Positions 42,574-52,675 of a stretch of 64,000 bases of DNA are shown here, in pieces. This DNA is from Rhodospirillales bacterium (lineage in GTDB: Bacteria > Pseudomonadota > Alphaproteobacteria > Rhodospirillales > Magnetospirillaceae), in assembly GCA_019455065.1 (NCBI GenBank), contig JACFNC010000001.1, forward strand, positions 124,001 through 188,000, written 5' to 3'. Position numbers and translations under genes: made by a program. The notes beneath the pieces were generated by a model. The model saw nothing but the letters and a program-made list of their open reading frames with translations. It was not told the DNA's origin and ran no database searches. Every line of letters starts with the position of its first letter. The first letter of the stretch is position 1.

Positions 42574-43384
42574 GCTGGGCATCGTGGCGGGCGGCGGCGA
42601 GTTGCCGGCCCGTCTGGTGGGCGCCTGCCGCGCCAGTGGGCGGGACGTCTTTGTTCTCGCCATCGAGGGCAACGCGGAACCCGGATCGCTGGATGGCGTT
42701 CCGCATGCCTGGATCCGGTTGGGCGAGGCGGCCGAGGGGTTCCGCCTGTTGCGCCAGGCCGGTGTCGACGAGGTGGTGATGGCCGGGCGCATCCGCCGCC
42801 CGACGCTCAAGGATCTGCGCCCCGACTGGCGGACGGCCCGCTTCTTTGCCCGCCTCGGCTGGAGCGCCCTGGGCGACGATGGTTTGCTGCGTGCCGTGAT
42901 CCGCGAATTCGAAGAGGAAGGTTTCCGCGTCGTGGGAGTGCAGTCGGTGCTGAACGACCTGCTCGCCGTCGAGGGTGTCTACGGGCGTCACCAGCTCGAC
43001 GAGCAGGCCTGGAGCGATATCCGCCGCGGCGTCGCCGTGGCGCGAGGGCTCGGCGCCCTAGACGTCGGCCAAGCGGTGGTGGTCCAGCAGGGGATCGTGC
43101 TCGGAGTCGAAGCGGTGGAGGGAACCGACGCCCTTCTGCAAAGGTGCGCCGGGTTGCGCCGGGCCGGTGTGGGCGGGGTTCTGGTGAAGACCGCCAAGCC
43201 GGGGCAGGAGCGGCGCGTCGATTTGCCCACCATCGGGGTCGAGACCGTGCGGCAGGCGGCGGCGGCTGGACTGCGCGGAATCGCGGTGACGGCGGGAAGC
43301 AGCCTGATGGTCGAGGGTGAGGCGGTGGTGGCCGAGGCCGACGCTCTCGGCCTGTTCGTTGTCGGCGTGTCGGACGAGACGTGA
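42563..43384 (+). CDS. lpxI: UDP-2,3-diacylglucosamine pyrophosphatase LpxI
   Basis: This 273-residue enzyme hydrolyses UDP-2,3-diacylglucosamine to lipid X. It replaces LpxH in alphaproteobacteria. The family (LpxI, formerly DUF1009) is recognisable by LGIVAGGGELPARLV at residues 5-19, the N-terminal LpxI_N fold, and the C-terminal segment VLVKTAKPGQERRVDLPTIG with Asp that coordinates Mg, followed by GIAVTAGSSLMVE. The ATG at 42563 lies within lpxA. The stop overlaps the lpxB GTG. Confidence 0.95.
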   Translation: MAPKLGIVAGGGELPARLVGACRASGRDVFVLAIEGNAEPGSLDGVPHAWIRLGEAAEGFRLLRQAGVDEVVMAGRIRRPTLKDLRPDWRTARFFARLGWSALGDDGLLRAVIREFEEEGFRVVGVQSVLNDLLAVEGVYGRHQLDEQAWSDIRRGVAVARGLGALDVGQAVVVQQGIVLGVEAVEGTDALLQRCAGLRRAGVGGVLVKTAKPGQERRVDLPTIGVETVRQAAAAGLRGIAVTAGSSLMVEGEAVVAEADALGLFVVGVSDET

Positions 43385-44559
43385 CGCCTCTCATCTACAT
43401 CATCGCCGGGGAACCGTCCGGCGATCAACTCGGCGGCCGGCTCATGGCGGCGCTGCGGGAGGAAACCGGCGGGGCCGTCGAGTTCGCCGGAGTCGGCGGC
43501 GAGAGCATGGGCGACGAGGGGCTGCGAAGCCTGTTTCCGCTGGCCGAACTGGCCGTCATGGGCTTGGCGGAGGTGCTGCCGCGCGTGCCCAATCTGCTCC
43601 GCCGCATCCGACAGACCGTCGCCGACATCGAAGGGCGGCGGCCGGCGGCGGTGGTGACAATCGACTCCTGGGGGTTCACCGGGCGGGTGGCCAAGGCCTT
43701 GAAGCGCCGCGGCTCGACGATACCGCGAATCCATTACGTGGCTCCGATGGTATGGGCATGGGGGCCGGGACGGGCCCGGCACCTTGCGGACCGGCTCGAC
43801 CTGCTGCTGACCCTGCTGCCCAACGAGCCGCCCTATTTCGAGGCCGTTGGGTTGCGCGCCGTCCACGTCGGCCACCCGGTCATCGAGAGCGGCGCCGATC
43901 GAGGGGATGGCGCGGCATTCCGGCGGCGGCATGGCATTCCCGGCGAGGCGCCGCTGCTGTGCGTCCTTCCCGGAAGCAGGCTGAGTGAGACGTCCCGGCT
44001 CCTGCCGGTATTCGAAGGCGCCTTGACGCTTCTCAAGGAGCGTTTTCCGACTTTGCGCGCGGTCGTTCCGACGACCGGGACGGTGGCTGGGGAGGTGGCC
44101 GCGGCGGCCTCCTCCTGGCCGCTACCCGCCCTGGTCATCGAGGGGCGGGCGGAAAAGTACGACGCCTTCGCCGCCGCGGACGTTGCGCTGGCCGCCTCGG
44201 GAACCGTCGCGCTCGAACTCGCCTTGGCCGAAGTGCCGTCCGTCATTACCTACAGGGTCGCGCCCCTGACCGCCGCGATCGGCCGGCGCCTGATTTCGGT
44301 GAAGTACGTGAACCTTATCAATCTGCTTCTCGATCGCCCGGTGGTGCCCGAACTCTTGCAGGACGACTGCCGGCCGGAAAAATTGGCGGCCGACGTGGCG
44401 ACTCTGCTGGAGGATGCCGGGGCCCGGCGGGCGCAGAAAGAAGGCCTGCGCGAAGGTCTGGCGCGGTTGGGGTACGGCGGACCGTCGCCTAGCCGCCGCG
44501 CGGCCCGCGCCGTGCTCGATGCCATCGCGATCGGCAGAATGGAGAATGCCAAGCCATGA
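43381..44559 (+). CDS. lpxB: Lipid-A-disaccharide synthase
   Basis: This 392-residue GT19 glycosyltransferase joins lipid X and UDP-diacylglucosamine into the lipid A disaccharide. IIAGEPSGDQLGGRL is near residues 6-20, and HYVAPMVWAWGPGRA, LPGSRLSE and ASGTVALELAL follow. The start is GTG overlapping the lpxI stop (GTGA). It ends the fabZ-lpxA-lpxI-lpxB group; its stop overlaps the gloA ATG. Confidence 0.96.
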   Translation: MTPLIYIIAGEPSGDQLGGRLMAALREETGGAVEFAGVGGESMGDEGLRSLFPLAELAVMGLAEVLPRVPNLLRRIRQTVADIEGRRPAAVVTIDSWGFTGRVAKALKRRGSTIPRIHYVAPMVWAWGPGRARHLADRLDLLLTLLPNEPPYFEAVGLRAVHVGHPVIESGADRGDGAAFRRRHGIPGEAPLLCVLPGSRLSETSRLLPVFEGALTLLKERFPTLRAVVPTTGTVAGEVAAAASSWPLPALVIEGRAEKYDAFAAADVALAASGTVALELALAEVPSVITYRVAPLTAAIGRRLISVKYVNLINLLLDRPVVPELLQDDCRPEKLAADVATLLEDAGARRAQKEGLREGLARLGYGGPSPSRRAARAVLDAIAIGRMENAKP

Positions 44560-44954
44560 CCAAGGACTTCCGCTTTCTGCACACCATGATCCGGGTTCAA
44601 GACCTGGATAAGTCGTTGGATTTTTACACCCGGTTGCTGGGCATGAAGCTGCTGCGCAGGACCGATTACCCCGGCGGCAAGTTCACGCTCGCTTTCGTCG
44701 GCTATGGCGACGAGGCGGGTCATACGGTGCTCGAACTCACCCACAACTGGGGGCGCGAGGAATCCTACGAGATCGGTACCGGCTTTGGCCACCTCGCGAT
44801 CGGCGTGCCGGACATCTACGCGGCCTGCGAGACGCTGGCTGCCGAAGGAGTGAAGATCACCCGTCCGCCGGGGCCCATGGCGCATGGCGGCACGGTCATC
44901 GCCTTCATCGAAGACCCCGACGGCTACAAGATCGAGTTTATCGAGAAAAAGTAG
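44556..44954 (+). CDS. gloA: Lactoylglutathione lyase (glyoxalase I)
   Basis: This 132-residue VOC metalloenzyme isomerises the methylglyoxal-glutathione hemithioacetal. Metal ligands are visible: His10 in LHTMIRVQDLD, Glu in TVLELTHNWG, His in GFGHLAIGVPD and the C-terminal Glu in GYKIEFIE. The length fits the short bacterial Ni-type enzyme. It overlaps lpxB by four bases, so it belongs to the same transcript, although it has no clear link to lipid A synthesis. Confidence 0.92.
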   Translation: MTKDFRFLHTMIRVQDLDKSLDFYTRLLGMKLLRRTDYPGGKFTLAFVGYGDEAGHTVLELTHNWGREESYEIGTGFGHLAIGVPDIYAACETLAAEGVKITRPPGPMAHGGTVIAFIEDPDGYKIEFIEKK

Positions 44955-44990
44955 GGCGGGAGTGCCTTGGGCGCCCCCGCGCCGTGCCGG

Positions 44991-45182
44991 TCACGGCAGC
45001 AGATGCCAGCCGAGCGAGGCGGTAAGGGCCGCCAGCAGCAGCCACGGGATGACGCGCCGCAAGGTGAAGGACAGGGGCGGGACGTTGTCGTTCGCGGCAA
45101 CGAGCCGGGTTCTGGGAAGCGGGGCCGCACCCGGCAGCCGCCGCTCCTCCTCGGTTCTTTGATGCGCGCTGCGCCTAGCCAC
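44991..45182 (-). CDS. Small predicted membrane protein downstream of gltA
   Basis: I do not recognise a family. The 63-residue frame starts with GTG at 45182, inside the end of gltA (which stops at 45175), so it would be translationally coupled. The N-terminal half is basic and Arg-rich and contains AANDN. The C-terminal half, [16 protein letters not shown], is one hydrophobic helix, suggesting an inner-membrane protein. There is no strong ribosome site. It could also be chance coding in GC-rich DNA; the clean topology and coupling favour a real gene. Confidence 0.45.
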   Translation of the reverse strand: MARRSAHQRTEEERRLPGAAPLPRTRLVAANDNVPPLSFTLRRVIPWLLLAALTASLGWHLLP

Positions 45183-46497
45183 GCTGGCTCAGCGGGACGA
45201 ACGCCCGCTGTGGATAGCCGGTGTAGAGCTGGCGCGGACGCCCGATCTTCTGGTGCGGGTCTTCGATCATCTCGTTCCACTGCGCGATCCAGCCCACCGT
45301 CCGCGCGACCGCGAACAGGACGGTGAACATGCTCACGGGGATGCCCATGGCGCGGAAGATGATACCAGAATAGAAGTCGACATTGGGATACAACTTCTTC
45401 TCGACGAAATATTCATCCTGAAGGGCGATGCGCTCGAGTTCCATCGCGAGTTCGAGAAGGGGCTCGTTGCGCAGGCCAAGCTCGTCGAGCACCTCGTGGC
45501 AGGTGCGCTGCATCACCTTGGCGCGCGGATCGTAGTTCTTGTAGACGCGGTGCCCGAAGCCCATCAGGCGGAAGGGATCGTTTTTATCCTTGGCGCGGGC
45601 GATGAACTCGGGAATGCGCTCCTTGCTGCCGATTTCCTGCAACATGTTGAGCACCGCCTCGTTCGCGCCGCCATGGGCGGGCCCCCAGAGAGAGGCGATG
45701 CCCGCCGAGATGCAGGCGAAGGGGTTGGCTCCCGACGAGCCGGCAAGCCGCACCGTCGAGGTCGAGGCGTTCTGCTCGTGGTCGGCATGGAGGATGAGAA
45801 TGCGGTCCATGGCGCGGGCGAGGACCGGATTCGCCTCGAACTCCTCGCACGGCACCGCGAACATCATGTGCAGGAAGTTCTCGGCATAGCTCAGATTGTT
45901 CCTGGGGTACACGAAGGGCTGGCCCATCGAGTACTTGTAGGCCCAAGCCGCGATGGTCGGCATTTTCGCGACCAGGCGGTAGCTCGCCACCATGCGTTGG
46001 CGGGGGTCAGAGATGTCCAGGCTGTCATGGTAGAAAGCCGACATCGCCCCGACCACGCCGCACATGACCGCCATCGGGTGGGCGTCGCGACGGAAACCGC
46101 GATAGAAATAGTTGATCTGCTCGTGCAGCATGGTGTGACGGGTGATGTCCTGCTCGAACTTCAGCTTCTGCGCGGGGTTGGGAAGCTCGCCCTTGAGCAG
46201 CAGATAGACGACCTCGAGATAGTCGCAGTGTTCCGCCAGATCTTCGATGCGATAGCCGCGATGCAGGAGGGTTCCCTGGTCGCCGTCGATGAACGTGATT
46301 TTCGATTCGCAGCTTCCAGTGGAGGTGTAGCCGGGATCGTAGGTGAAGAGGCCCGTATCGGCGTAAAGCGAGCGGATGTCGATGACGTCCGGACCGACCG
46401 TGCCCTCGAGGATCGGAAACTCGTAGCGCCGATCGCCCCGGCTGTCGGTAAGGGTGATTTTCGCCCGGGTCTGCGTGTCTTCAATTTTTTTCGTCAT
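45175..46497 (-). CDS. gltA: Citrate synthase
   Basis: This 440-residue type II (hexameric, Gram-negative) citrate synthase condenses acetyl-CoA and oxaloacetate at the entry of the TCA cycle. The N-terminal domain has LTYDP-like [15 protein letters not shown]. Catalytic motifs are [27 protein letters not shown] and [15 protein letters not shown] with catalytic His and Asp. The ATG at 46497 fits better than the one at 46506, whose upstream sequence leaves no spacing. Its start lies within the 3' end of gltX, so the two are coupled. Confidence 0.96.
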   Translation of the reverse strand: MTKKIEDTQTRAKITLTDSRGDRRYEFPILEGTVGPDVIDIRSLYADTGLFTYDPGYTSTGSCESKITFIDGDQGTLLHRGYRIEDLAEHCDYLEVVYLLLKGELPNPAQKLKFEQDITRHTMLHEQINYFYRGFRRDAHPMAVMCGVVGAMSAFYHDSLDISDPRQRMVASYRLVAKMPTIAAWAYKYSMGQPFVYPRNNLSYAENFLHMMFAVPCEEFEANPVLARAMDRILILHADHEQNASTSTVRLAGSSGANPFACISAGIASLWGPAHGGANEAVLNMLQEIGSKERIPEFIARAKDKNDPFRLMGFGHRVYKNYDPRAKVMQRTCHEVLDELGLRNEPLLELAMELERIALQDEYFVEKKLYPNVDFYSGIIFRAMGIPVSMFTVLFAVARTVGWIAQWNEMIEDPHQKIGRPRQLYTGYPQRAFVPLSQRG

Positions 46498-47905
46498 GAG
46501 CCCCATTCCCTGTCTTGTCGTTGATCCGAACCAAAGTCTCGCTTCGGCCCAGTACTTCCATTACTTCGAAGATCGGCGGGGAAACCGACATGCCGGTCAC
46601 GGCCGCCCGCAGCGGCTGGGCGATCTTGCCCAGCTTGATCCCCCTTTCTTCGCTGTATCGTCGGGTCAGTTCCTCGAGGTGCTCCTTGCGCCAGTCGGCG
46701 ATCGCGGCAAGACGTTCGGCGATCTCGGCGAGGTAACCGCGCGCCTCGTCGGTGAGCAGCATCGCGGCCTTCTCGTCGAGACGGGCCGGCCCGTGACCGA
46801 CGTAAATGGCGGCTCCCTCGACAAGCTCGAGCAGCGTCTTGGCGCGTTCCTTAAGACCGCCCATCCCCGCGATCAAACGTCGGCGCTCCTCTTCAATAAG
46901 CGCCCGTCCGATGGCGCCTTCGAGGCGCGGCGCCACGAGGTCGGCGAGCCTTTGGTCGTCCGCTCGCCGCAGATAGTGGCCATTGAGGTTGGTCAGTTTG
47001 GCGAAGTCGAAACGGGCGGCGGACCGTCCTACGGCGTCGAGGTCGAACCAGGCGACGGCCTGATCGGTGTCGATGATCTCTTCGTCGCCATGGCTCCAGC
47101 CCAGCCGCAGAAGGTAGTTGCGCATCGCCTCGGGCAGGTAGCCCATGTCGCGATAGGCCTCCACGCCCAAGGCACCATGCCGCTTCGACAGCTTTGCTCC
47201 GTCCGGGCCGTGGATCAGCGGAATATGGGCGAATTCCGGGGCAGTCCACTCCATCAACTTGTAAATCTGCATCTGGCGGAAGGCATTGGTGAGATGATCG
47301 TCGCCGCGGATCACATGGGTGATTCCCATGTCATGATCGTCGACGACCACCGACAGCATGTAGGTGGGGGTGCCGTCGGCCCGCAGTAGCACCATGTCGT
47401 CGAGCTGCTCGTTGGCGATCCGGACTTCGCCCTGCACGTGATCGCGAATGAGCGTCTCGCCGGCCGTCGGCGCCTTCAGGCGTATCACCGGCGCGCGGTC
47501 GGCCGGTGCCTCCGAAGCCGGTCTGTCCCGCCAGCGCCCGTCATAGCGCATGGGGCGGCCCGCGGCCCTCTGTTCCTCGCGCATCGCCGTCAATTCCCCG
47601 GGCGTGGCATAACAGCGGTAGGCGAGGCCGCGGCGCAGCAACTCCTTGGCCACCTCGGCGTGGCGTTCGGCCCGCGACGACTGCATCACCGCCTCTCCGT
47701 CCCAGTCCAGTCCGAGCCAGCGCAGGCCGTCGAAGATGGCGGCGATGGCCTCCTGGGTGGACCGGGCACGGTCGGTGTCTTCGATGCGAAGAAGGAATCT
47801 GCCTTCGTGATGCTTGGCGAAAAGCCAGTTGAAAAGTGCCGTACGGGCACCGCCAATGTGCAGGAATCCTGTCGGTGAGGGGGCAAATCGGGTAATTACT
47901 GGCAT
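46481..47905 (-). CDS. gltX: Glutamate--tRNA ligase
   Basis: This 474-residue class I synthetase charges tRNA-Glu. The HIGH motif appears as [13 protein letters not shown] at residues 6-18, and the KMSKS-like motif as LSKRHGALG near 245-253. The C-terminal anticodon-binding domain follows. The chosen ATG at 47905 gives [13 protein letters not shown]; longer in-frame options up to 48001 cross the divergent comEC start. The last bases overlap gltA. Many alphaproteobacteria have a second gltX, which cannot be judged here. Confidence 0.96.
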   Translation of the reverse strand: MPVITRFAPSPTGFLHIGGARTALFNWLFAKHHEGRFLLRIEDTDRARSTQEAIAAIFDGLRWLGLDWDGEAVMQSSRAERHAEVAKELLRRGLAYRCYATPGELTAMREEQRAAGRPMRYDGRWRDRPASEAPADRAPVIRLKAPTAGETLIRDHVQGEVRIANEQLDDMVLLRADGTPTYMLSVVVDDHDMGITHVIRGDDHLTNAFRQMQIYKLMEWTAPEFAHIPLIHGPDGAKLSKRHGALGVEAYRDMGYLPEAMRNYLLRLGWSHGDEEIIDTDQAVAWFDLDAVGRSAARFDFAKLTNLNGHYLRRADDQRLADLVAPRLEGAIGRALIEEERRRLIAGMGGLKERAKTLLELVEGAAIYVGHGPARLDEKAAMLLTDEARGYLAEIAERLAAIADWRKEHLEELTRRYSEERGIKLGKIAQPLRAAVTGMSVSPPIFEVMEVLGRSETLVRINDKTGNGAHDEKN

Positions 47906-47981
47906 TGGCCGTCGTACAGCCTCGCGTGGCGCAAGATTTCGTCCGCGGCACTGTGTAGCACATTCTTCACGCACATGCAGC

Positions 47982-50141
47982 ATGGGTAATCGAGCGATCA
48001 TAGGCCGCTTTATTCAACTGCTCCGGCCGTTCGCCAAGCGTCCTCGGTTCCGCCCGGAAGAGGCGTTTGATGCGGTGCGGAACCCGCTGCTGGCGGAGCG
48101 TGACCGGTGGCCTTTGTGGCTGCCCGTGCTGCTGGGCTGCGGCATCGGCGCCTACTTCGCGCTGCCATTCGAGCCCTGGGGATGGTCGGGTCTCGCCGGG
48201 TTCGCGCTGTGCGCAACCTGTGGCCTTGCGTGGCGCAACAGGCCGGTGGGCCTGGTGATCGCCCTGGCGGGCGGCACCATGGCGGCCGGCTTCTCGGCGG
48301 CCCAGTTGGCGTCAGCGATGGCGGCGGCGCCCGTTATCGGCAAGGAGACCGGAGCGGCCATGGTCAGTGGCCGGGTGATCTCGGTCGAGAGCCGGGTGGG
48401 CGGGCAGCGGGTGGTGCTCGAAGACGTCGCGGTCGATCGGATTGAAGGCCCCCCGCCGCGCCGGGTGCGCCTTCGCCTCGGGGCCTCGGCCGAGGTCTGG
48501 CCCGGCGACCGCATCCGGGTGCGGGCCATGCTCATGCCGCCGCAGCAGCCGGCACTCCCGGGCGGTTTCGACTTCGCCCGCCAAGCGTGGTTCGAATCCC
48601 TAGGAGGCGTCGGGTACGCGGTCGGGCGGGTCGAGACCGTCGCGGTGGTTGAAGACCTTTCATGGCCGGGTCGCTTGGGCGTGGCCATCGCCGACCTCAG
48701 GCGCACGGTGACCTTGCGCATGACGGCGGCGATACCCGGGCCGGCCGGGGCGGTGGCCGCCGCCCTGACGACGGGCGAGCGGGGCGCAATTCCGGAAGGC
48801 CTCCTGAACGCCTATCGCGATTCCGGGCTTGCGCACCTGCTGTCGATATCGGGCTTGCACATGAGCCTGGTGGTGGGCTTCGCTTTCTTCGTCCTGCGGG
48901 CGGGGTTGGCCCTCGTGGAGCCGCTGGCGCTCCGCCGTCCCATCAAGAAATGGGCGGCCGCCGGGGCTCTGGCGGCGGGGGCTTTCTACCTGCTGTTGGC
49001 CGGTGCGCCCGTGCCGACCCAGCGCGCTTTCCTGATGGCAGCGGTCGTGCTTCTGGCGGTGATGGTGGACCGCAACCCGATCTCGCTGCGGCTGGTGGCC
49101 TGGTCGGCCTTCGCGGTGCTGCTGTGGCAGCCGCAGGCCCTGCTGGGGGCCAGCTTCCAGATGTCCTTCGCCGCGGTTGTCGCCCTGGTGGCGGCCTACG
49201 AGGGGCTGGGGGCCGCACTCGTCGTGCCCAGGGGTGACGAACGCGCCTGGTTGCGACGGATCGCCCTCTATGCCGCCGGCGTGGCGCTGACCACGCTGAT
49301 CGCGGGTTCGGCCACCGCAGTCTTCGGCCTCTACCATTTCAATCGCGCCGCCACCTACGGCTTGGTCGCCAATCTCCTGGCGGTTCCGATCACCGGGTTC
49401 TGGGTCATGCCGAGCGCCCTGACCGCCCTGCTGGCAATGCCCTTCGGGCTCGACGCATGGCCGCTGACGGCGATGGGCCTTGGCGTGGCTGCGATCAACG
49501 AAGTGGCGGCCATGGTTGCCGGCTGGCCGGGCGCGGCGATCGCCGTGCCCCCGATGCCGCTTGCCGGCCTGATCGTGTTCACATTCGGCGGGTTGTGGCT
49601 GTGCCTGTGGCGTGGGGCGTGGCGGTGGTGGGGGGTGGCGGGCATGATCTTCGGCCTCCTCAGCATCGGCAGCGTTGAGCCGCCCGACATCCTGGCCGAT
49701 GGCGAAGGAGACCTCATGGCGGTGCGTGCGGCCGACGGCCGGTTGCTGCTCGCGGTGGGGCGCGGCGACCGCTTCCAGAAGGATGCGTGGGGGCGTTACG
49801 CCGGTTCGGGCCTGCCGCCCGTCCAACCATCGGCCGAGGGGGCGACCGAGGACGGGCGGCTGCGGTGCGACTCCCTCGGCTGCATCTACGGGATTGGCGG
49901 GCAGACGGCGGCGCTGGTTCGCGACCCTGGGGCGCTGGGCGAGGATTGCGCCGCCGCCACCGTCGTCGTCAGCGCCGTCCCCGTGCGGCGGCGCTGCCAG
50001 GGACCGCGGGTCGTGATCGATCGTTTCGATCTCTGGCGCCATGGCGCGCATGCCGTCTGGCTGCGTCCGGAAGGTCCGGAGGTGCAGACGGTTGCGCAGT
50101 GGCAGGGGCGGCGCCCCTGGTCGCCGGCGCGCCCGGAATAG
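47982..50141 (+). CDS. comEC: ComEC/Rec2-family DNA-uptake channel protein
   Basis: This 719-residue inner-membrane protein is related to the channel that brings single-stranded DNA into the cytoplasm in competent bacteria. It has N-terminal helices and a DUF4131/OB region (about 30-190), then the Competence domain with [13 protein letters not shown] near 285-297 and many helices to about 560. The C-terminal 150 residues replace the usual metallo-beta-lactamase nuclease domain: no HxHxDH motif is visible, and the segment starting [15 protein letters not shown] looks like a degenerate remnant. It is divergent from gltX with a 76-bp gap. Confidence 0.9.
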   Translation: MGNRAIIGRFIQLLRPFAKRPRFRPEEAFDAVRNPLLAERDRWPLWLPVLLGCGIGAYFALPFEPWGWSGLAGFALCATCGLAWRNRPVGLVIALAGGTMAAGFSAAQLASAMAAAPVIGKETGAAMVSGRVISVESRVGGQRVVLEDVAVDRIEGPPPRRVRLRLGASAEVWPGDRIRVRAMLMPPQQPALPGGFDFARQAWFESLGGVGYAVGRVETVAVVEDLSWPGRLGVAIADLRRTVTLRMTAAIPGPAGAVAAALTTGERGAIPEGLLNAYRDSGLAHLLSISGLHMSLVVGFAFFVLRAGLALVEPLALRRPIKKWAAAGALAAGAFYLLLAGAPVPTQRAFLMAAVVLLAVMVDRNPISLRLVAWSAFAVLLWQPQALLGASFQMSFAAVVALVAAYEGLGAALVVPRGDERAWLRRIALYAAGVALTTLIAGSATAVFGLYHFNRAATYGLVANLLAVPITGFWVMPSALTALLAMPFGLDAWPLTAMGLGVAAINEVAAMVAGWPGAAIAVPPMPLAGLIVFTFGGLWLCLWRGAWRWWGVAGMIFGLLSIGSVEPPDILADGEGDLMAVRAADGRLLLAVGRGDRFQKDAWGRYAGSGLPPVQPSAEGATEDGRLRCDSLGCIYGIGGQTAALVRDPGALGEDCAAATVVVSAVPVRRRCQGPRVVIDRFDLWRHGAHAVWLRPEGPEVQTVAQWQGRRPWSPARPE

Positions 50142-50172
50142 CCGCACTTGGCTTGATAGGGAGGCAGGGTTC

Positions 50173-50874
50173 CTAATACTTGCGCAGGAGGCCGACCAGC
50201 CGGCCCTGCACCTGGACCCGGTCCGGGCCGAAAATGCGCGTCTCGTATTTCTGGTTGGCCGGTTCGAGGGCGATCGACGCACCCTTGCGCCGCAGGCGCT
50301 TGAGGGTGACTTCGCCGCCGTCGACGAGGGCGACGACGATGCTGCCGTTCTCGGCCGTCTCGCAGCGGCGGATGATGACGGTGTCGCCGTCGAAAATGCC
50401 GGCGTCGAGCATCGAATCGCCTTCGACCTCGAGGGCGTAATGTTCGCCCGCACCCAGCATGCTCCCCGGAACGTCGATGGCGGCGGAATTGTCACGCAAC
50501 GCCTCGATGGGCGTGCCGGCGGCGATCTTGCCGTAGAGCGGAAGCTGCATGGACACCGCCTCGCCGCCCACGGGAGTTCCGGGCAGGGTCTTGAAGTTGC
50601 CCTGGATGACGGTGGGGGCGAATTTCGGGGGCGGCGGAGCCGCCTCTTCGGCGGGCAGGTTTTCGGGCAGACGCACGACTTCGAGGGCGCGGGCGCGATG
50701 GGGCAGGCGGCGGATGAAGCCGCGCTCCTCGAGCCCCGTGATGAGACGGTGAATCCCCGACTTCGACTTCAACGCCAAAGCCTCCTTCATTTCGTCGAAG
50801 GAGGGCGAGACGCCCGACGCCCTAAGGCGCTTGTCGATGAACAACAGGAGCTCGTATTGCTTTCGCGTCAGCAT
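50173..50874 (-). CDS. lexA: SOS repressor LexA
   Basis: This 233-residue repressor has an N-terminal winged helix ([51 protein letters not shown]-type region to about 57) and a C-terminal S24 peptidase domain. The self-cleavage site Ala119-Gly120, catalytic Ser154 in EGDSM and Lys192 are all present. The ATG at 50874 has GGGGGA upstream. It has its own promoter carrying the GTTC-N7-GTTC box, downstream of moeA, so it is probably autoregulated and SOS-induced independently of the trp genes. It converges on comEC. Confidence 0.96.
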   Translation of the reverse strand: MLTRKQYELLLFIDKRLRASGVSPSFDEMKEALALKSKSGIHRLITGLEERGFIRRLPHRARALEVVRLPENLPAEEAAPPPPKFAPTVIQGNFKTLPGTPVGGEAVSMQLPLYGKIAAGTPIEALRDNSAAIDVPGSMLGAGEHYALEVEGDSMLDAGIFDGDTVIIRRCETAENGSIVVALVDGGEVTLKRLRRKGASIALEPANQKYETRIFGPDRVQVQGRLVGLLRKY

Positions 50875-50911
50875 TCGCCGGTCCCCCGCGCATTGCCCAT
50901 GGCGGAACAAA

Positions 50912-50933
50912 AACAAAACGCCACCGTTTTGTT
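50912..50933 (-). other. A/T-rich inverted repeat with T-tract upstream of lexA
   Basis: AACAAAACG (50912-50920) and CGTTTTGTT (50925-50933) form a perfect 9-bp inverted repeat with a 4-base loop. On the minus strand it is followed by TTTGTTC, so it could act as a terminator for transcripts from the trpGDC-moaC-moeA operon. It also overlaps the lexA transcription start region and the first half of the LexA box, so an operator role is the alternative. Confidence 0.45.
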
Positions 50934-50959
50934 CTAGTTTGGTTCCGCTGTCGCGTCAA
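50931..50959 (-). promoter_or_regulatory. lexA promoter with LexA (SOS) box
   Basis: On the minus strand TTGACG (50959-50954) and TAGAAC (50936-50931) are spaced 17 bp. The alphaproteobacterial LexA box, written on the plus strand as GTTC-N7-GTTC, is at 50931-50945 and covers the -10 element and the spacer. Both half-sites are exact. Binding would block RNA polymerase, giving autoregulation. Confidence 0.8.
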
Positions 50960-50994
50960 GTCCCTTGGCGTCGCGCGCCGCGGCTTCGGTGCAC

Positions 50995-52197
50995 CTATCG
51001 GCCTTCCGAGAGGGGGATCACGTCGACTGGCTCGCCCGCCCGGGCGGCGGGGGCGAATGCGGCGCGCACGACCAGGCAGTCGGCAAGGGCGAGACCGGCC
51101 ATCATGGCGCTGTCCTGGCGGTCGAACGGGGTGGCGACCAGGGCGCCGTCGGCGCGGTGTGAAAGCGTGGCGCGCAGATGATCCTGGCGCCGGTCGTTGG
51201 CGCCCAGGTCGCGGCCGAGTATCGCCGGAACGGTACCGACCTCGGCCGGCAAGCCCACCATCTTGCGCAGTGCCGGCCCCAGGAACATGTAGGCGCAGAC
51301 CAGCGCCGATACCGGGTTGCCGGGAACGCCGAGAACCGGCACCTCGCCGATGCTCCCGAACATCAACGGCTTTCCGGGGCGCATCGCCACCTTGTAGAAG
51401 TCCACCCGCAGCCCGATGTCGTCGAGCGCGCTCTGCACGAGGTCGTAGTCGCCGACCGAGGCGCCGCCGCTGGTCACCAGCAGGTCGGCGCCGCGCGCCC
51501 CCGCCGTCATCGCGCGCAGCGACTCCTCGCTGTCGAGGGCGGTACCCAGGATCGTGGCCTCGCCGCCCATGGCGGTGACGAAGGCGGCCAAGGCCAGTCC
51601 GTTGGAGCCGATGATCTGGCTGGGCCCGATCGGCTCGCCCGGCATCACGAGTTCGTCGCCCGTCGACAGGATGGCCACGCGCGGCGGGCGCTTCACCATG
51701 ATCCAGGGCACGTTCATGGCGGCGATCAGCCCCACGTCGCGCGCCCCAAGGCGCCGGCCGGCCTTCAGCGGTGCGTCGCCGACGGCGAAGTCCAGGCCCG
51801 CCGGACGAACGAAATGGCCGGCGCGCACGCTCTCCAGGATCGTGACCGTTCCTTCGCCCTTGCGGGTGTTCTCCTGCATCACCACCGCGTCGGCACCATA
51901 CGGCATGGGGGCGCCGGTGAAGATGCGGACGGCTTGTCCGGGGTTCAGCGAGCCGGGGAAGGCGCGCCCGGCCGCCGATTCCCCGATCAACGCCAGCTCG
52001 GCGGGCACGGTGGCGACGTCGGTGGCCCGCACGGCATAACCGTCCATCGAGGACACGGCCACGGGAGGATGGCTGACCCGGGCCCTGACGTCTTGCGCCA
52101 GCACCCGGCCGACGGCCTGGGCGATACCGATCTGTTCGTCGGGAACCGGCCCGATGCCGGCCAGGACTCGTTGCCTCGCTTCCTCAACTGAAATCAT
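50995..52197 (-). CDS. moeA: Molybdopterin molybdenumtransferase MoeA
   Basis: This 400-residue enzyme inserts molybdate into adenylylated molybdopterin. The family signatures are VSSMDGYAVRA near residues 53-63, FTGAPMPYGADAVVMQE, ILSTGDELVMPGE and VTSGGASVGDYD, then MRPGKPLMFG and VLGVPGNPVSALV. It overlaps moaC (ATGA) and is followed by the lexA promoter region after its stop. Confidence 0.95.
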   Translation of the reverse strand: MISVEEARQRVLAGIGPVPDEQIGIAQAVGRVLAQDVRARVSHPPVAVSSMDGYAVRATDVATVPAELALIGESAAGRAFPGSLNPGQAVRIFTGAPMPYGADAVVMQENTRKGEGTVTILESVRAGHFVRPAGLDFAVGDAPLKAGRRLGARDVGLIAAMNVPWIMVKRPPRVAILSTGDELVMPGEPIGPSQIIGSNGLALAAFVTAMGGEATILGTALDSEESLRAMTAGARGADLLVTSGGASVGDYDLVQSALDDIGLRVDFYKVAMRPGKPLMFGSIGEVPVLGVPGNPVSALVCAYMFLGPALRKMVGLPAEVGTVPAILGRDLGANDRRQDHLRATLSHRADGALVATPFDRQDSAMMAGLALADCLVVRAAFAPAARAGEPVDVIPLSEGR

Positions 52198-52673
52198 CAG
52201 GACGCCTCGTAAGTGCCGGAATTCCCGCCTGACTTGCGGACAAGGCGAATGTCCGTAATGCGCATCGAGCGGTCTGCCGCCTTGCACATGTCGTAGACGG
52301 TCAGCGCGGCGACGCTGACCGCGGTCAGCGCCTCCATCTCGACCCCGGTGCGGCCCTTCAGCTTGCAGGTCGCCGTAATGTCGACGGCGTTGCGGTCCGG
52401 GTCGCAGTGAAGTTCCACCGTGACCGACGTGAGCGGCAGCGGATGGCACAGGGGGATGAGGTCGGGGGTGCGCTTGGCGCCCATGATGCCCGCCAGCTGT
52501 GCCACCGAAAGGACGTCGCCCTTCTTGACGCCGCCGGCGCGGATCAGGGCCATGGTTTCCGGCTGCATCAGCACGCTGCCGCGCGCCGTGGCCACGCGCT
52601 CGGTCACGTCCTTTTCAGAGACGTCGACCATGACGGCGTTGCCCTGTGCGTCGAAATGGGTGAACTCGGCCAT
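52197..52673 (-). CDS. moaC: Cyclic pyranopterin monophosphate synthase MoaC
   Basis: This 158-residue hexameric enzyme completes conversion of GTP-derived intermediate to cyclic pyranopterin monophosphate, in molybdenum cofactor synthesis. [16 protein letters not shown] (residues 15-30), [13 protein letters not shown] with the catalytic His, and [20 protein letters not shown] are diagnostic. It starts 2 bases after trpC stops, within the same transcript as trpGDC, and overlaps moeA. Confidence 0.96.
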   Translation of the reverse strand: MAEFTHFDAQGNAVMVDVSEKDVTERVATARGSVLMQPETMALIRAGGVKKGDVLSVAQLAGIMGAKRTPDLIPLCHPLPLTSVTVELHCDPDRNAVDITATCKLKGRTGVEMEALTAVSVAALTVYDMCKAADRSMRITDIRLVRKSGGNSGTYEAS

Positions 52674-52675
52674 GT

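Noticed and set aside
45075-45110. AANDN-encoding stretch as a piece of a tmRNA gene
   Set aside because: The string lies inside an open frame with a clear membrane helix. No tRNA-like ends, pseudoknots or resume codon context were seen.
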